Of a stretch of 64,000 bases of DNA, positions 13,301 to 25,538 are shown in pieces (positions within the stretch are counted from its first letter, which is position 1; every line of letters starts with the position of its first letter). The position numbers were made by a program, and so were the translations under genes. The stretch spans positions 6,548,501 through 6,612,500 of the forward strand of contig NC_092568.1 in assembly GCF_037975245.1 (NCBI RefSeq), in the 5' to 3' direction. A model generated the notes under the pieces. The model was not told where the DNA came from. It worked only from the letters and a program-made list of their open reading frames with translations, and ran no database searches. The DNA comes from Apostichopus japonicus (lineage: Eukaryota > Echinodermata > Holothuroidea > Aspidochirotida > Stichopodidae).

Positions 13301-15040
13301 AGGATGTAGGCATGGAGAAATAAATTGTCCAGCCATACTCACTACCTACTCATTAGGATGTAGGCATGGAGAAATAAATTGTCCAGCCACACTCACTCCC
13401 TACTCATTAAGATGTATGCATGGAGAAACCATTGTCCAGCCTTACTCACTACCTACTCATTAAGATGTAGGCATGGAGAAACAATTGTCCAGCCTTACTC
13501 ACTACCTACTCATTAAGATGTAGGCATGGAGAAATAAATTGTCCAGCCATACTCACTACCTACTCATTAGGATGTAGGCATGGAGAAATAAATTGTCCAG
13601 CCACACTCACTCCCTACTCATTAAGATGTAGGCATGGAGAAATAAATTGTCCAGCCTACTCACTACCTACTCATTAGGATGTAGGCATGGAGAAATAAAT
13701 TGTCCAGCCTACTCACTACCTACTCATTAGGATGTAGGCATGGAGAAATAAATTGTCCAGCCTACTCACTACCTACTCATTAAGATGTAGGCATGGAGAA
13801 ATAAATTGTCCAGCCATACTCACTCCCTACTCATTATGATGTAGGCATGGAACAAATATTGGTCCAGCCATACTCATTACCTACTCATTAAGATGTAGGC
13901 ATGGAGAAACAATTGTCCAGCCTACTCACTACCTACTCATTAAGATGTAGACATGGAGAAATAAATTATCCAGCCTACTCACTACCTACTCATTAGGATG
14001 TAGGCATGGAGAAATAAATTGTCCAGCCTACTCACTACCTACTCATTAGGATGTAGGCATGGAGAAATAAATTGTCCAGCCTACTCACTCCCTACTCATT
14101 AAGATGTAGGCATGGAGAAATAAATTGTCCAGCCACACTCACTCCCTACTCATTAAGATGTAGACATGGAGAAATAAATTGTCCAGCCTACTCACTACCT
14201 ACTCATTAGGATGTAGGCATGGAGAAATAAATTGTCCAGCCTACTCACTACCTACTCATTAGGATGTAGGCATGGAGAAATAAATTGTCCAGCCTACTCA
14301 CTACCTACTCATTAAGATGTAGGCATGGAGAAATAAATTGTCCAGCCATACTCACTCCCTACTCATTATGATGTAGGCATGGAACAAATATTGGTCCAGC
14401 CATACTCATTACCTACTCATTAAGATGTAGGCATGGAGAAACAATTGTCCAGCCTACTCACTCCCTACTCATTAAGATGTAGACATGGAGAAATAAATTA
14501 TCCAGCCTACTCACTACCTACTCATTAGGATGTAGGCATGGAGAAATAAATTGTCCAGCCATACTCACTACCTACTCATTAGGATGTAGGCATGGAGAAA
14601 TAAATTGTCCAGCCACACTCACTCCCTACTCATTAAGATGTATGCATGGAGAAACCATTGTCCAGCCTTACTCACTACCTACTCATTAAGATGTAGGCAT
14701 GGAGAAACAATTGTCCAGCCTTACTCACTACCTACTCATTAAGATGTAGGCATGGAGAAATAAATTGTCCAGCCATACTCACTACCTACTCATTAGGATG
14801 TAGGCATGGAGAAATAAATTGTCCAGCCACACTCACTCCCTACTCATTAAGATGTAGGCATGGAGAAACAATTGTCCAGCCTTACTCACTCCCTACTCAT
14901 TAAGATTTAGGCATGTATACATCAATTATCCAGCCATACTCACTCCCTACTCATTAAGTTGTAGGCATGGAGAAATAAATTGTCCAGCAATAATCACTCC
15001 CTACTCATTAAGATGTAGGCATGGAGACATAAATTGAACT
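10350..15040. repeat. ~53-bp satellite array with higher-order repeats, about 88 units
   Basis: The monomer contains 'cctactcattaagatgtagg' and 'ttgtccagcc'; length variants of about 49-54 bp come from indels after 'tggagaaa'. Marker variants show multi-unit duplication. The aaaac variant at 10541 recurs at 11714 (1173 bp apart). The gatgtatgca variant at 13411 recurs at 14637 (1226 bp apart). The two periods differ by 53 bp, exactly one monomer. Units at the right end (14880-15037) are more diverged. No long open frame is present. Confidence 0.95.
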
Positions 15041-15399
15041 AGTAAAGTGTGGACATGACAAGATAGGTTCCAAGAAAATGTAGACTTGGTTAGATGTGTT
15101 ATCTTGCCAGAAGAAATTGTCAATTGGTGTTTTGATCTTCACAGTAAAGGCTGATACACTGATAGAGGTAAAGGAATGATGTCATATGTTTGCTTCACTG
15201 TGTCTGTTATATTGATTACTTGAGATAGAAAGTAGTGTTTTTGACATGTGCTCCTTCAGAATCACTATAGTTGTGAAATGTTTTCATCCCTTGTATGACT
15301 TCAGGTCCAGTTTGTAGACATTGATTGCACATTTCTGACCCAATTTCACAACATCTTTTGGAATGCTAATAACAGTTAAACATGTAATAGTTATACTTA
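15041..15399. other. Spacer between two satellite arrays, no feature seen
   Basis: Unique AT-rich sequence between the 53-bp and 101-bp arrays. Confidence 0.5.
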
Positions 15400-16885
15400 G
15401 TCCTCTTAGTGTCAGTTATAGGTGTCTTATTAGTGCCATATCATTGAAATATCCTGATTAGATTCGACAGTTATGTCAGTCAGTGACATGGCCTCTTAGA
15501 GGGCTGATGGTGTCAGTCATAGGTGTCTTATTAGTGCCATATCATTGTAATATCCTGATTAGATTCTACAGTTATGTCAGTCAGTGACATGGCCTCTTAG
15601 AGGGCTGATGGTGTCAGTCATCGGTGTCTTATTAGTGCCATATCATTGAAATATCCTGATTAGATTCTACAGTTATGTCAGTCAGTGACATGGCCTCTTA
15701 GAGGGCTGATGGTGTCAGTCATAGGTGTCTTATTAGTGCCATATCATTGTAATATCCTAGGTAGATTCTACAGTTATGTCAGTCAGTGACATTGCCTCTT
15801 AGAGGGCTGATGGTGTCAGTCATAGGTGTCTTATTAGTGCCATATCATTGTAATATCCTGATTAGATTCTACAGTTATGTCAGTCAGTGACATTGCCTCT
15901 TAGAGGGCTGATGGTGTCAGTCATAGGTGTCTTATAAGTGCCATATCATTGTAATATCCTGATTAGATTCTACAGTTATGTCAGTCAGTGACATGGCCTC
16001 TTAGAGAGCTGATGGTGTCAGTCATAGGTGTCTTATTAGTGCCATATCATTGTAATATCCTGATTAGATTCTACAGTTATGTCAGTCAGTGACATGGCAT
16101 CTTAGAGGGCTGATGGTGTCAGTCATAGGTGTCTTATAAGTGCCATATCATTGTAATATCCTGATTAGATTCTACAGTTATGTCAGTCAGTGACATTGCC
16201 TCTTAGAGGGCTGATGGTGTCAGTCATAGGTGTCTTATAAGTGCCATATCATTGTAATATCCTAGGTAGATTCTACAGTTATGTCAGTCAGTGACATGGC
16301 CTCTTAGAGAGCTGATGGTGTCAGTCGTCGGTGTCTTATTAATGCCATATCATTGTAATATCCTGATTAGATTCTACAGTTATGTCAGTCAGTGACATTG
16401 CCTCTTAGAGGGCTGATGGTGTCAGTCGTCGGTGTCTTATAAGTGCCATATCATTGTAATATCCTAGGTAGATTCTACAGTTATGTCAGTCAGTGACATG
16501 GCCTCTTAGAGGGCTGATGGTGTCAGTCGTCGGTGTCTTATTAGTGCCATATCATTGAAATATCCTGATTAGATTCTACAGTTATGTCAGTCAGTGACAT
16601 TGCCTCTTAGAGGGCTGATGGTGTCAGTCGTCGGTGTCTTATAAGTGCCATATCATTGTAATATCCTAGGTAGATTCTACAGTTATGTCAGTCAGTGACA
16701 TGGCCTCTTAGAGGGCTGATGGTGTCAGTCGTCGGTGTCTTATAAGTGCCATATCATTGTAATATCCTGATTAGATTCTACAGTTATGTCAGTCAGTGAC
16801 ATGGCCTCTTACAGGGCTGATGGTGTCAGTCATAGGTGTCTTATAAGTGCCATATTATTGTAATATCCTGATTAGAATCTACAGT
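15400..16885. repeat. 101-bp tandem repeat, about 14-15 units
   Basis: Units of 101 bp contain 'ggtgtcttattagtgccata', 'atcctgattagattctacag' and 'gtcagtcagtgacatggcct'. Copies are over 95% alike. They sort into subtypes by 'gattag' versus 'ggtag' after atccta/atcctg, ggcctc/tgcctc, and cataggtg/cgtcggtg, which alternate towards the 3' half. The array ends abruptly near 16885. Confidence 0.93.
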
Positions 16886-18825
16886 TTTATGTAGTGTAAA
16901 TACTGACGTGAGGTTTAAGATACCATGGTGCGCAATCATTTTTAGTGTTCTCATTTGTTAGAGGGATGGGACCCAGAAGGAGGAGGGGAGGGGGGGGGAG
17001 ATAAACCTCTTATCATGAATGATTTTGGATGAATGCCTTTTCTAATCAAGTGGAGTGAAATTGAGTGTTTGGTTGATAATTTATGTCTTGTTTAGAGGGT
17101 TTAAGTAGGATAAATTCTTCTTCAGTAGACCATTATCAATATTAGACATGATGGAAGGTGAATCATGTCGCATACTTGGTGGTAAATCCATCATTATTAG
17201 ATCCAAATGCAGAAATCCTCTTGCTAATATAAGTAACCATCATAGTGTATTTCAACATGGTTTATGTCCCTAGCAAATGGTTTGTTTTTTCAGGGCTATA
17301 AAATTCAATAAACCATAGATTTCTGATTAAAGCCTTTGACCCACCTGACAACTCATAAAGTAGCTGACTTGGGTGCTCCTGCATATCATTCCACAAAGTT
17401 TATTGTGTCTTGCCCACACGTCTGGTATTCATTGATGGATGTTATAGCTCTGCAGTGCTGCTAGGTTCAATGGTTTCATTGCTTTGAAATGAGACTCTGG
17501 CCTTTCAAACACCTTAAAACTGCCACTTGTGTTCTTTTCACAGTTCCTTCATTTTATAGCCTCATATACATCTCTCAGTCATGGTGTCTGTATGTCTTGT
17601 ATATTGTCTTGTGTATGTTTATTGTCTTTGGCAGTTTATGTTGTTGTAAAATACTCTCCTATGGTCCAAAAGATAAATTGCTATAAAACTTAAATAAAAA
17701 GTAAAAATTTTCACTTTTGGAGTTACCCAGAGTTAACTGTTATAGGAAAGAGATCCTGTGTATTATTATCATGTTGGCTATTGAATCTTCCATCTTGCCT
17801 CTTTACTCTTCAATTATCAAATATCAAATGTAGCTACTTTGAAGTTATAAAGTGGTCTATAATTGCCCAATTTTCCACCAAATATACTTCCATTAAATTC
17901 ATTAATGTACTTCACTACCTAAGCCAGCAAATAAGTAACACACATTTTGAAACATTTAAAAAGATATTCCCTGTTGCACTGTTTCCACTTTTCCTGGAGG
18001 ATTGGAACACTTTGATAGATTGATATGTAGATTGGACCAGGACAACAACGTGCAGCCAGTCTGATAATAAACCAACGTGTATTCTTTGAAAAGGATGACG
18101 TGAACAGGCAGTAATCATGTCATCTGATGGTTCATGTCAAGATGCAGAGAAAAGAATGTCCTGTTTATTATTGCACCAAAAGATAACTCTATAGTATTAA
18201 GAGAACTGCTACATTGGAGCTACTTCTGGGCCTTGTAGCTGCTTCCTGCCTGACCTTTATAGCAGCTGCCCCGCCACAACAAATTGTTGCAAAATTATTA
18301 GGGAGGCTCTGTCAGCCATCCTTGTCATGGGCAAACATGCAAGACCGAATAGTTTCAAAACTTAAAGCATTCTCAAACAGCTGACAGTTTGCAAAAGTAG
18401 ACAAACTCTTTCTCGCAAGTTATAACCCTGGAAATTCTTCCTGGATATGAAGATTGCCATCAATATTTACTGGTTAGTACCAGAGGTTTGTAGGTAGGGA
18501 CCGTAAATCTCTGTAACATCCATTCGTATTCTCTGTACAACAGATAACTATATGCAAGAAGTGACATAGGGAAATTTCCCTGTCTTGTCTAATCCTAGCA
18601 TCGTGTTGAGAGAATTGCAATGAGATTGTTCCTGGGACCACATAAGAAACTTGAAGAGCACTATAATACTTGAGTGTCATATGTAATAAATGCTAATGCA
18701 GGTTATTTGATAGACATCAATCTTACCTGTACATTGTCAAGACATCTTAAGAGATTAATTATGTACAATTCCAAGTATATGAAAGAGAAAGAACAACTAT
18801 ATATCTGTGTGCAATTATCCAAAAC
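16886..18825. other. Non-coding DNA, no feature seen
   Basis: A G-rich run lies at about 16974-17000. Open frames at 17489-17686, 17781-18023 and 18474-18680 have no recognisable family signature or splice support. Confidence 0.45.
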
Positions 18826-18938
18826 CAACCTTCTTATAGCTAATGTAGATAGAAAGTCTCTACTAGTCAACCTTCTTATAGCTAATGTAGATAGAAAGTC
18901 TCTACTAGCCAACCTTCTTATAACTAATGTAGATTTTT
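18826..18938. repeat. Short 42-bp tandem repeat, 2.7 copies
   Basis: 'caaccttcttatagctaatg' starts at 18826, 18868 and 18910, exactly 42 bp apart. It shares its period, but not its sequence, with the large 2.2-7.5 kb array. Confidence 0.9.
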
Positions 18939-19879
18939 GAGAGCTGGTCAGGTAGAAATATTATAGACACTAACCAGTCATTGAAATTGAAGTAAATATT
19001 ATTTGCACATTTTTTGTTCAAAGTAATTTGTATGGCGTCAGCTGGAATCAACAATTTAAATTCAAATCGAAGGATGGACATTTTCAATGTACTCTATGAG
19101 AAGCGTCCTTAAAGATGGAGTGTCCGTACTCGATAATCTCACAAAGAATTTTCAGAAAGCTGCTTCCTTTGCAGTGATACAGTAGTCTCGTTTTACTAGC
19201 TTTAACTGTTTGCCAGATTTACAAAAGCTTGTCTGATAAATGACATGAGTAGTGTCAATAAATGTGTTGTCGTAGTTGCAAGGAGTCTTACGTCTGCTTT
19301 GTGAAGAATTTATGTCATCCCGCATATTGTCATAGCTTATGCAATAGCTAAATTAACCTAAATCAGCCGTTTCTTTTATGAAATCAATACCTTTGTCGTA
19401 AGGCTCCAGATAAATCAACCTAATAGAACATGGTACTGAATAAAATGGTGTTAATGTTTCAAGGAATGTGAAAGCTGAACAAAACGTTGTAAAAACTGTT
19501 AACAAGAAGGATAAGACTGTCGATTTATGTAGGCTTACATCGTTAACTTTTATGCAGCCTACAAAAAGTTATGTGGTAGTAGTCTGCTGGAGGGATCTAA
19601 CAATATACTTCAAGAGCAGCGCTCTTGTCCAAGGAAGTCTTGTGATGTGTTGTTTTAATGTCAAGTTAACTCAGAATAATAACATATATCACAGTGATTA
19701 ACGATGCACAATAATAAAGAGCAAAAAACAAATGGTTCTGTGGCTACCGAATTGCTATAGTTTATAGTAATGTCACCGACATTATGTTTACTTCATGCAT
19801 GCATGAGGGTAATATAAGCTTGCTTGATCATCATGGCACCGTAAACGGTTTAGGTTGACGACGTGATTTTGGGTTTAGA
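18939..19879. other. Non-coding DNA, no feature seen
   Basis: No recognisable exon or mobile element. Confidence 0.45.
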
Positions 19880-20385
19880 AAATACATGGGGAAATACATG
19901 ATAATCCAGGCATCCTTTTGGTTTACATAGGGAACCCATGATTATCCAGGCATCCTTTCATGAGCATACTGTGAACATGGGGAACCCATGTACATGATAA
20001 TCCAGGCATCCTTTCATGAGCATACTGTGGACATGGCAAACCCATATAAATGATAATCCAGGCATCCTTTCATGAGCATACAGTTTACATAGGGAACCCA
20101 TGATTATCCAGGCATCCTTTCATGAGCAGACTGTGAACATGGGGAACCCATAAACGTGATAATTCAGGCATCCTTTCATGAGCATACGGTTTACATGGGG
20201 AACCCATGATTATCCAGGCATCCTTTCATGAGCATACTGTGAACATAGGGAACCCATATACATGATAATCCAGGCACGTTTACATGGGGAACCCATGATT
20301 ATCCAGGCCTCCTTTCATGAGCATACTGTGTACAATGAGGAACCCATATACATTATAATCCATGTATTCTTTCATTAGCAAACAG
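19880..20385. repeat. ~56-bp tandem repeat with shortened units
   Basis: The repeated blocks are 'gataatccaggcatcctttc', 'atgagcatactgtgaacat' and 'ggggaaccca'. Full units alternate with units that lack the 'tacatgata' step. There are about 9 copies in total. Decay is visible at both ends. Confidence 0.88.
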
Positions 20386-21605
20386 TATATATATTTGTTG
20401 GTATGGCTCAATCTATGTACATGTAGTGGGTCAGGCCTCGTTCAAGATTTCAGATACAGTTACACTTATTCCGTACATTCCTTACTGTATAATTTAGTTC
20501 ATGTTATATACCAGTACATAGAGTATCTGAGTAAGCACACAGTGTGAGAATGTTGGTTTTACAATGCGGAGAACACTACGTGACGGGTCCTGTGCTCTGG
20601 ATGGGTATTTACTTGAATCACTTTCTGAGGCTTGACCAATAACATGGTTACCTACTATATGTGTCGATGTAGTACAATTAATCTGAAATGAGCTTCCATT
20701 AGCCTTTATTTAATCAGTTTACCTGAGAAGAAAGACATGGCTTGTACATGTACAGGAATTACCAGTTAAAATGTGAAGATAGAACCAGAATAGACTTTGA
20801 GATTCGTAATACGGTTGACATCTCAATGCCTAACAATGCTCCTCGCACAACATATAACAATCATTAACTGAATCACTTTTACCAGAATGAATGGGATATT
20901 GGAGTGTTGCTGGATGCGATAAGCCTTGTTTACCATATGGTTATAAATACGTCAACGTTGCCCATCGCTGTCTGCATACCATCCGTGGCTGTACAGATTC
21001 TGCCCCCCCCCTCCCCAATAAAAAAAAAACCTTATTCTCTGTTGGGAACCTCATGTAAAAATATACTTGTGGAAACATGTTATTTTATTGTCAAATTTTA
21101 AGTCAGATATTCATTATGTGTATTGCAGTAGTTAGGTGAATATGATTTAGCAACATTCCATTCTTTGGTCGTAGTTGAGTGTAAGTTACTCCAATGGTTA
21201 GGGTCAACCCTAACGCCTACTGCACGGAAGCAAATACTTCATTTCTATTTTATACTTGTATCAATTTTCCGTCCATGTGACCAAAACCTGTGAAATTTAA
21301 AAGCGTCAATAAATTATGCATGACATTTTGTTTACGAAATTTACTTTTGTGCTCATTAACATATTTGTTGCATGGAAGACTATACAGCAATTGAAAAATG
21401 CGGACAACGATACCAAGTGTATCCTCAAATAGTGAGGGGTAAAACACGTGGTTGCTATATTGGTTCCGATACCTAACAACCTCCATTCCTGCCGTCTACC
21501 CAACCTTGTCCTCGAGTGTATCTTAAATGCCGTTCTCTGTATAGTATGCACGTTTGCCTATTTCGCTTCCCCCTCCCCTCCTATTCAGGGCTGCCACAAA
21601 ATGGC
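20386..21605. other. Non-coding DNA, no feature seen
   Basis: It holds a C-rich and A-rich run at about 21001-21029. No gene was recognised. Confidence 0.45.
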
Positions 21606-22075
21606 CAGATAAGATAAGATAAGATAAGTAGAACTTTATTACTCCAAAGAAGGAAATTAAGATCTTGCACATAAAATATAAAAAGACAGTACAAAAATAT
21701 GGCTATGTTACAAATATGAAAAACAGTGATAGAACGGAACGATAAAACATTAAACAACCGAACAATAAAACACACATAGGCAGGACCTAACGGCTCAAGT
21801 TATCATTGTAAAGCCTTATTGCACGTGGAATAAACGAATTGCGATGACGGTTGGTTCTCATGGGTGGGAGACGCAGTCTGCCAGTGCCCCTAGTTATGAT
21901 ATTATCGTGCAGATAAGAGTGAAGCGGGTGATCATGGTCATTCCAAACAATGTTTGTTTTGGAGCAAGCACACATAAATTTCCTCAACTGTTGATTGGGG
22001 GTCTCGCCAAGGGCACATTGGTTAGTTATCCACCACCGAAATGAGCTTGAAAACTCTAAAATGTGATTCATAGAG
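21606..22075 (-). mobile_element. 5'-truncated non-LTR retrotransposon (LINE) 3' end
   Basis: The minus-strand frame ending at 21787 encodes the C-terminal tail of a reverse-transcriptase polyprotein: PPMRTNRHRNSFIPRAIRLYN, the arrangement typical of CR1/L2-type and related LINE C termini. After the stop there is a ~155-nt AT-rich 3' region, and then a (TTATC)n tail (about 21608-21629 read on the minus strand). Such simple-repeat tails are normal for these elements. Only the last ~90 codons remain, so it is inactive. No target-site duplication was resolved. Confidence 0.8.
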
Positions 22076-22098
22076 CAGTGTTATGTTCTGTACAAAGG

Positions 22099-22893
22099 CA
22101 GTGGCGTCACCAGACTTTTCAGTCTGGGGGGGGGGCACAGGGGGCACCAGCATTTGATGGGGGGCACTTAGGTGGATACGGATCGTCGTCCTGGGGGAGG
22201 GGGTGGCCCCTCCCCTTTGGAAAATTTTCGCATACGGAGGATGGGCTAGATGCAAAATGGTGCCACATTTGATGCTAAATTCGATCTGAAGATATCTCCA
22301 GAAATTGCTGTTTTTGAGGTAATGATTTTAACAACGCGCAGAATTTTGCAGAGGATATGAACCACATGCTGTCGATATTATGCCTAACCCTATCAATAGA
22401 ACCTACATTTGTTGAATTAATGTGTGCATGACCCCCGACTCCTTTCTTGTCCTTCTCGTTTTCTCCCATTATCTATTAAGATGTAACAGGTTCCAGCATC
22501 GTTATTGGCTCCTATCAGGGATCTCACCATGCAATCCAAAGTTTGATCACACATCGAGTATGGCTCAGTATGCAGGTGCGAACATTCGCCATTTGTTCCT
22601 GACACATTCAATGTAAATATCGACACCTGTTGTGATGGCGCGGGTTACGACTTCGATACCCGACGGTCAAGGATAAACTTTTTCATTTTTTCGCAGCTCA
22701 TTTGAAGAAAATACGAATTACTGTGCTTCTTTGTCCTTATGAAAAACCAACTCAGATGATGGGAGTTGAATATAACAAAATATATATATATTTTTTTACC
22801 AACCCAAATCTCAGATGGGGGGGCACTCGGGGGGGGGGCACTAGGTTTTCCAGGGGGGCACGTGCCCCCTGGCCCCCCTTGGCGACTCCACTG
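22099..22893. mobile_element. hAT-like MITE, 795 bp, imperfect terminal inverted repeats
   Basis: The left end CAGTGGCGTCACCA and the reverse complement of the right end CAGTGGAGTCGCCA match at 12 of 14 positions. Both ends carry G-rich runs with 'ggggggcac'. Left flank TACAAAGG (22091-22098) recurs at 22899-22906, 5 bp away from the right end. The intervening bases look like a small duplication of ACTGT. No transposase frame is present. The size of the duplicated target and the CAG start suggest the hAT superfamily. Confidence 0.72.
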
Positions 22894-22948
22894 TACTGTA
22901 CAAAGGTGCCTCTAAACAGGCGGGCAAAGGGAAAGTATGTAGTATCAC

Positions 22949-24133
22949 GGGGGAATTCCACGAGACCGAAGGTCCGCGAGACCGAATTTCCGCGAACATA
23001 TGGTCCGCGAAACCGATGGTCTATGCATGGTCCATCGATAGGCATAGCTAGACTTTTTCATTAGAGGGGCTTCAGAGCGGGTCAAAGAGATTGACAAGGG
23101 GGGCAATATTGTTTAAAAAAGGGTATCGCTATATCTAATTATTAAGTTATATTATATTCTCATATTTCATTTGGGGCAGCAGGGGGGGGGGGGGAGCGAG
23201 ACTTTTGAGAGCGGGGGCTTTCTCCTCCTGCAACCCCCTCTGGTTACGCCCCTGGTGGAGGCGTAGTATCAATGCAAGCCGCCCCAGCCCCCTTGCGTAT
23301 ATAAGTCACTGGTATCCACTATTAAAAGAAATGGCTGTAAATTATTTTTAATTACGCGCTTTATCAACGTCATATTACCGGTAGTAATATTTATCTTACC
23401 ACTATTATAGGCCTTGTAATAGTTTCGGTCTCGCGGATCTTCGGTCTCGCGGACCTTCGGTCTCCTGGGCTGCAAGGGCGGCGGAACCGGGGGGCACAGG
23501 GGCACGTGCCCCCCCCCCACTTTTCCTCTGGTTAAAAATGTGCCCTTTTTCTACATAAAAATTGAGGTGTCTCAAGTTAGCAAGAGGCTAGGGAACCACA
23601 ATGAACACTCGGGAAGGGCCGTTTCCGGCCATCTGAGGGGTTTGTAAAACCAAAAATTTTCTTGTACGCTCCGCGCCAACCGATGGTGGCGCTCCGCTCA
23701 GATAGTCGTGCATACAACTTTGCAAATCTTTACTGCGCCCGTGACTTTTAATGAATTTCTGTGGGTCAAACTCAAAGCTATTTCGAATGGAAAAATATTG
23801 TTAAGATATAAACAAGAAATAATGTCTAATTTGGAAGATTCCTACACTAGCAACAAGCATGATATCACCTCATTTTGTCTCAAAAGAAAACTTGTTTCCC
23901 AATTTGCACATTGGATATTGCAGTACTAGTATGCATATTTTTTTTGAGGGGGGGGGGGGGCCTTGATGGAGTGATGTGTATACGCATATAAGATAATACA
24001 ATAAGAGTTATAAAGGGTACTAAATATAAGGCTGCATCAGTGCAATCGAATTTCTGCAAAGTGCCCTTTGATGTCGGTGCCCCCCCCCCCCCCAGATTAA
24101 AAGTGCTTCCGCCGCCCCTGCTGGGCTGTAACC
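22949..24133. mobile_element. Older inverted-repeat DNA element, interrupted by a younger hAT MITE
   Basis: Direct repeats AGTATCAC lie at 22941-22948 and 24134-24141. The left terminus carries repeated modules of the type CGAGACCGAAGGTCCGCGAG (about 22961-23030). The right part carries the same modules inverted (TTCGGTCTCGCGGACC, about 23417-23464). Between them is about 380 bp, including G-rich DNA ending in CTGGTTACGCCCCTG (about 23239-23253), which may be the end of yet another MITE. Without the nested insertion the element would be about 529 bp. It cannot be assigned to a superfamily with confidence. Confidence 0.55.
23473..24120. mobile_element. hAT-like MITE, 648 bp, with exact 8-bp target-site duplication
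   Basis: The ends are CAAGGGCGGCGGAA and, in reverse complement, CAGGGGCGGCGGAA, 13 of 14 identical. They are flanked by CTGGGCTG at 23465-23472 and 24121-24128. C-rich runs lie inside both ends. There is no coding capacity for a transposase. It is nested in the older element 22949-24133. Confidence 0.88.
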
Positions 24134-24141
24134 AGTATCAC

Positions 24142-25148
24142 AACCAGACACGCTCAAATTATGTATACATATACAAGTTAAGCTGCTGACATATGTTGCT
24201 GAAGCCTACGGCCTTATAAGGGCTAGTAGCATTCTCGGTCAGCGCGAAACATCGGGCCGATTTTGTTTTTGGCGGTCCGCCTTTTGAGAGCACCTGTTTT
24301 GAAACCATTTTCAAGAAGGATAATCCCCTCCCCCACCCTGGAAATTGCAGCTCTTGGATCCATCCTTAAAGATACGTTATGCGTCGAATCGCAACTCCTT
24401 TTATTTTGGTATCAGGACCATCTTTCTCACATGCCAGGTTTAAACCGCCCTAATCTTCTGTTGCATTAGACTCCTGTCGTCTTCTTGCCCTAGGCCTAGA
24501 GGTACGCCACTTTATAAGGTTAGTGTCCACGGGATGGTGATGCGACAGGCTAGAATCGACCAATAACCACATAACAGCTGCACTTCTCACCATAAACATT
24601 AACCTTTTGTTATTGCCGAAGGATAAATATTAAAAGTTCGTGACAATTCAAACATGCAATAGTAATATCTAGCTTGTTAAATACAGCTCAGATGGTTACT
24701 TGAGTTTGTCTCAAAAGACTAAAGTCAAACGGCTTGAATCTTCAACTGACAGATTTAGGTACTACCTTAAAGCATCCTGCTGATGACTCGCATTAAGTGT
24801 GTTAAAAGAGTCTTGCTTCTCACAAATCATATCGTTTTACGATACAAGATACTGATGTGTACACAGGACAATGTAAAGAATACAGTATAAAATGATGAAG
24901 TGCTCTTGGTACCTCATGTGGGACTGAAAATCTAGGATACACAAGGGAAAACAACATCGTATGCCCCCTCCCCCTCTCGATCATCTCCCACAAAGACAAG
25001 TTAATCTGCAGTTCATCACGGCGAAACCGTCTCAGAGTCTGCCAACCTGCCATTACAGTTGATTTTTGTTGTTAATTTATAATTCTGCATCAACTTTGTA
25101 ATATGTTGCATGAGTGGCTTTCTGCATTGTATTTGCCCCAATCTGTTG
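24142..25148. other. Non-coding DNA, no feature seen
   Basis: Open frames at 24263-24469 (plus) and 24820-25053 (minus) have no recognised content. Confidence 0.45.
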
Positions 25149-25156
25149 GTTTATAT

Positions 25157-25530
25157 CAGGGTTGTCCAACCTTTTGCAGAGGAGGGCCAATGATTATGAT
25201 GAAGGAGGGGGCCGCATGAACCGTACGATTTTTTAATTTTTTGCGCGAAGCCCAAGGCAACAAAATGTGAGCACTGCGCGCGGTGCGCACTGATTTATTT
25301 TCTTTCCTGATAAAACAGATGAATAAAGTCCAGCCGCCCCGCCCCCTTACGCTGAGACCTGTTTGCAGTTTTTTGGACCCAGAAGGTTGGAATGATTGAT
25401 TATATAGCTTCAAATTGTTATCAATAAATCTGCTCACTAAATTTCGCACCGTAGAGCATCTCTGGCGGGCCGGACGCAACCCTGCGGCGGGCCGGACTGT
25501 GGCCCGCGGGCCGTAGGTTGGACAACCCTG
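25157..25530. mobile_element. hAT-like MITE, 374 bp, perfect 16-bp inverted repeats and 8-bp duplication
   Basis: The ends are CAGGGTTGTCCAACCT and its exact complement AGGTTGGACAACCCTG. The target-site duplication GTTTATAT lies at 25149-25156 and 25531-25538. The CAGGGTTGTCCAACC type of end is well known in animal hAT elements. The GC-rich right third contains 'gcgggccggactgtggcccg' and carries local inverted structure. No transposase is present. Confidence 0.95.
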
Positions 25531-25538
25531 GTTTATAT

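Noticed and set aside
10350-15040. CRISPR-like array
   Set aside because: Units repeat head to tail with no unique spacers, and the host is clearly eukaryotic. It is a satellite.
22702-23064. Open frames in the G-rich transposon zone (e.g. 120 codons plus, 97 codons minus)
   Set aside because: They span MITE termini and G/C homopolymer runs; no transposase motif.
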